From Sphingobacterium thalpophilum (lineage in GTDB: Bacteria > Bacteroidota > Bacteroidia > Flavobacteriales > Flavobacteriaceae): a DNA stretch of 8,074 nt. Of the stretch, positions 6,279-8,074 are shown in pieces. The stretch lies in the NCBI GenBank assembly GCA_943325255.2, contig CALPOS020000090.1, forward strand, positions 1 to 8,074, read 5' to 3'. The notes beneath the pieces were generated by a model. That model was not told the origin of the DNA and did not search any database. It was given only the letters and a program-made list of their open reading frames with translations. The position numbers and the translations under genes are program-made. Every line of letters begins with the position of its first letter. Position 1 is the first letter of the stretch.

Positions 6279-8074
6279 TTATCTACTCAAATATAAGCGG
6301 CCTTGCTTGGCTTCTCGCTCTCCATCATTAAAATTGAGGATATAAAAATATACTCCGACTGGTACGACATTGTTCCCCAGTTTCATTCCACCCTCGGTTG
6401 TTGTTCCGTCCCAATTTGGGGTATTGATATTTCCTTTGTACAAAATATTACCGTAGCGATTATAGATTTCTAATGTAAATCCTGGGTAAGCAATTTCGAT
6501 ATCTTTAATGACAAACTCATCATTAACCGTATCGCCATTTGGTGAAAATCCATCTGGAATTAAAATATCTTCACATCTCGTTAGATCGACAGTTACAGCT
6601 AATCTCGTCGCACTTTCACATCCAGAAGCAGAAACATAAGCGCCGTAATAAGTTGTGGTATCAATCAGTAAATCTGTATCAGCATATGCAGTTCCTCCAC
6701 TTGCGGCATTATACCAAACTACAGTTTGCGTTCCGGAAATATTAGTGGTTAAGTTTGCAATTGTTGGGCTATCTGAAATACAAAACTCATTTCCTTTTGG
6801 TAAAAGTATTGGTGTTTGTAATTCAGATACTTCGAAAGTGATTGGGTCAATTCCGATAGTTACCGCACCGCATGATCCAATTGTCGAAGCTATTTGAGTG
6901 ATCGTTACTGTAACCGAACCGACTACATTTAAATTTGACGCCGGAATCGTAAATACCCCTAAATTATTAGCTATGTTTACCGTATCGGTAAGCGTCGCTG
7001 TAACTGCGCCTGATAATTCGTAGGTAATTGCGTAACTTCCGTCACTAAGCGTTTGATTTAGCTCATTGGTAATAGACACCTCATTTGAAAAATTAATACA
7101 TGCGGTATCTGCACTAAGGATTGCATTCGACAAATCTGGTATCGCATATATTTCAAAATTTGTGGAAGCACCTTCGCTCAGATTATTGCAACCGCCAGAC
7201 AGATTTATTATCGAATCAATTGTTAGCGAATAACTACCAAAACTTGAGATGGCAGTATCTGCCACTGTAAATTGTCCTGCTCCTCCAACTATACTTATTT
7301 CAGCTGTTGTATCAACAGTAGGTGTTGCACTAGGTATAGAATAAACAAATTGGTAGGTCCCGTCTGTCAATCCCGTTGCTCCAGTAATTTGAACAAGAAT
7401 ACTATTCCCAAAACATACATTGCTTGCACTTAAATTGACACTGTCTAAATTTGAACTTGGCTGAATAATGAAGTCGGCACTAATATTTGGATTCAGTATG
7501 GTTGTACATGAAGTACTTGCATTTGTTATACTTAAAAAAGTTATTCTAGTTGTTCCAACTAAGGGCACTATACTCGAGTTAATCTCTAATGTTCCAATTC
7601 CGTCTACTATAGTCACATTTGCACTTTGATTTAATAAGACGTTTGTCAATGTTAAATCAAAATTCAAAACATATTCACCATCTACCATATTTGAAAAACT
7701 CACTACGACGTTGTCTCCGCTACAATTAGGAGAAGAAACAACAATATTATTTACTTCTAAAAGTGGATTAGGTAAAACTGTAAATTGAACCGTTTCATTA
7801 TCCTCTGGTAAGCAAGAATTACTTACGGTATAAGTATAACTATAGGTATTTGGTTCGAAAGCAGATATATCAATTGTACTAGTAATTGTTTGACCTGTTG
7901 CATCAGTCCATAAGCCACCTGCTTGATTACCACTCAATAGTGAAAACAAATCAAAAGTACCTTGTAAAGTACAAACATCTTGATTTCCAAAAGAAGTTCC
8001 TGCATTTGGAAGTTGATCCACAGCAACCGTTACCGTCGCAGTATCATTGTCACAAAGCTGGTTTCCGCCTAAGG
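6279..8074 (-). CDS. Large repetitive surface protein with T9SS type B sorting domain, 3' part
   Basis: The C-terminal 598 residues of a longer cell-surface protein. The frame is open to the right edge (it reads LGGNQLCDNDTATVTVAV before the GTG codon at 8021), so the true start lies outside the window. Numbering from the codon at 8021: residues 1-85 are an Ig-like module (PNAGTSF, then GGLWTD, then YSYTYTVS); about 86-401 are three tandem repeats of about 106 residues; about 404-480 are a further Ig-like module (VVWYNAASGGTAY); 483-580 are a type B, gliding-motility-associated C-terminal domain with IPDGFSPNGDTVNDEF (488-503), IYNRYGN (519-525), NWDGT, PVGVYFYIL and the terminal GRLYLSR. Type B substrates cross the outer membrane through the T9SS and commonly depend on a PorP/SprF partner, which is encoded 84 bp downstream. 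The protein is rich in Ser, Thr and Asn with few Lys, as usual for adhesins. An adhesin role is inferred from this architecture; the ligand is unknown. Confidence 0.88.
   Translation of the reverse strand, partial: LGGNQLCDNDTATVTVAVDQLPNAGTSFGNQDVCTLQGTFDLFSLLSGNQAGGLWTDATGQTITSTIDISAFEPNTYSYTYTVSNSCLPEDNETVQFTVLPNPLLEVNNIVVSSPNCSGDNVVVSFSNMVDGEYVLNFDLTLTNVLLNQSANVTIVDGIGTLEINSSIVPLVGTTRITFLSITNASTSCTTILNPNISADFIIQPSSNLDSVNLSASNVCFGNSILVQITGATGLTDGTYQFVYSIPSATPTVDTTAEISIVGGAGQFTVADTAISSFGSYSLTIDSIINLSGGCNNLSEGASTNFEIYAIPDLSNAILSADTACINFSNEVSITNELNQTLSDGSYAITYELSGAVTATLTDTVNIANNLGVFTIPASNLNVVGSVTVTITQIASTIGSCGAVTIGIDPITFEVSELQTPILLPKGNEFCISDSPTIANLTTNISGTQTVVWYNAASGGTAYADTDLLIDTTTYYGAYVSASGCESATRLAVTVDLTRCEDILIPDGFSPNGDTVNDEFVIKDIEIAYPGFTLEIYNRYGNILYKGNINTPNWDGTTTEGGMKLGNNVVPVGVYFYILNFNDGEREAKQGRLYLSR
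6819..7766 (-). repeat. Three tandem ~106-residue beta-sandwich-like repeats within the surface protein
   Basis: The repeats cover about 7458-7766, 7134-7457 and 6819-7133. Each shows a Cys near its start (Cys100, Cys203, Cys308), then a turn DG-x-Y (VDGEYVLNFDL, TDGTYQFVYSI, SDGSYAITYEL) recurring every 106-107 residues. A strand with G near its end follows (IVDGIGTLEI, IVGGAGQFTV, IANNLGVFTI), then a strand ITFLSITN, LTIDSIIN or VTITQIAS, and a second Cys (Cys172, Cys278, Cys384). Sequence identity between copies is low while the motif order is fixed, so they are old duplications. The Cys pairs probably form one disulfide per repeat (inference). I do not recognise a named family for them. 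Confidence 0.75.

Noticed and set aside
6819..7766. Repeat array as a CRISPR or recent DNA-level tandem repeat
   Set aside because: The repeats are visible only at protein level and have diverged in DNA. They are coding modules of one open frame.

Overview
The window looks like chromosomal DNA from a member of the Bacteroidota, most likely a flavobacterium. The base composition is AT-rich, all six stop codons seen are TAA, ribosome binding sites are weak and A-rich, and the window holds both kinds of C-terminal signal used by the type IX secretion system (T9SS, found only in this phylum). These are a type A sorting domain and a type B (gliding-motility-associated) domain. A PorP/SprF-family outer-membrane protein is also present. 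Genus-level placement is inference.

Layout: (1) 1-306, plus strand, is the 3' end of lysA (diaminopimelate decarboxylase), cut by the left edge. (2) 307-3194, minus strand, is a two-gene unit. It begins with a PafA-type alkaline phosphatase with a complete active site, followed 8 bp later by a secreted protein with a probable beta-propeller body and a T9SS type A tail. Its stop codon abuts the lysA stop with no intergenic base. (3) 3195-3345 is an intergenic region carrying a strong rho-independent terminator for the upstream operon and a 21-base perfect palindrome that could be an operator for the phosphatase unit. (4) 3346-8074, minus strand, is a three-gene cassette. In transcription order it has the 3' part of a large repetitive surface protein ending in a type B sorting domain, a PorP/SprF-family barrel, and an OmpA-family protein with TPR, PD40 propeller, carboxypeptidase-regulatory-like and peptidoglycan-binding domains.

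How the genes could work together: the cassette reads as a cell-surface adhesin (exported by the T9SS), the outer-membrane protein that retains or helps export it, and a periplasmic peptidoglycan tether. This is the same gene family combination seen around sprB/sprF in gliding flavobacteria. The phosphatase unit looks like an organic-phosphate scavenging module with a surface-displayed partner of unknown activity. No tRNA, rRNA, CRISPR array, insertion sequence or phage gene was seen. No gene-free stretch exceeds about 150 bp.
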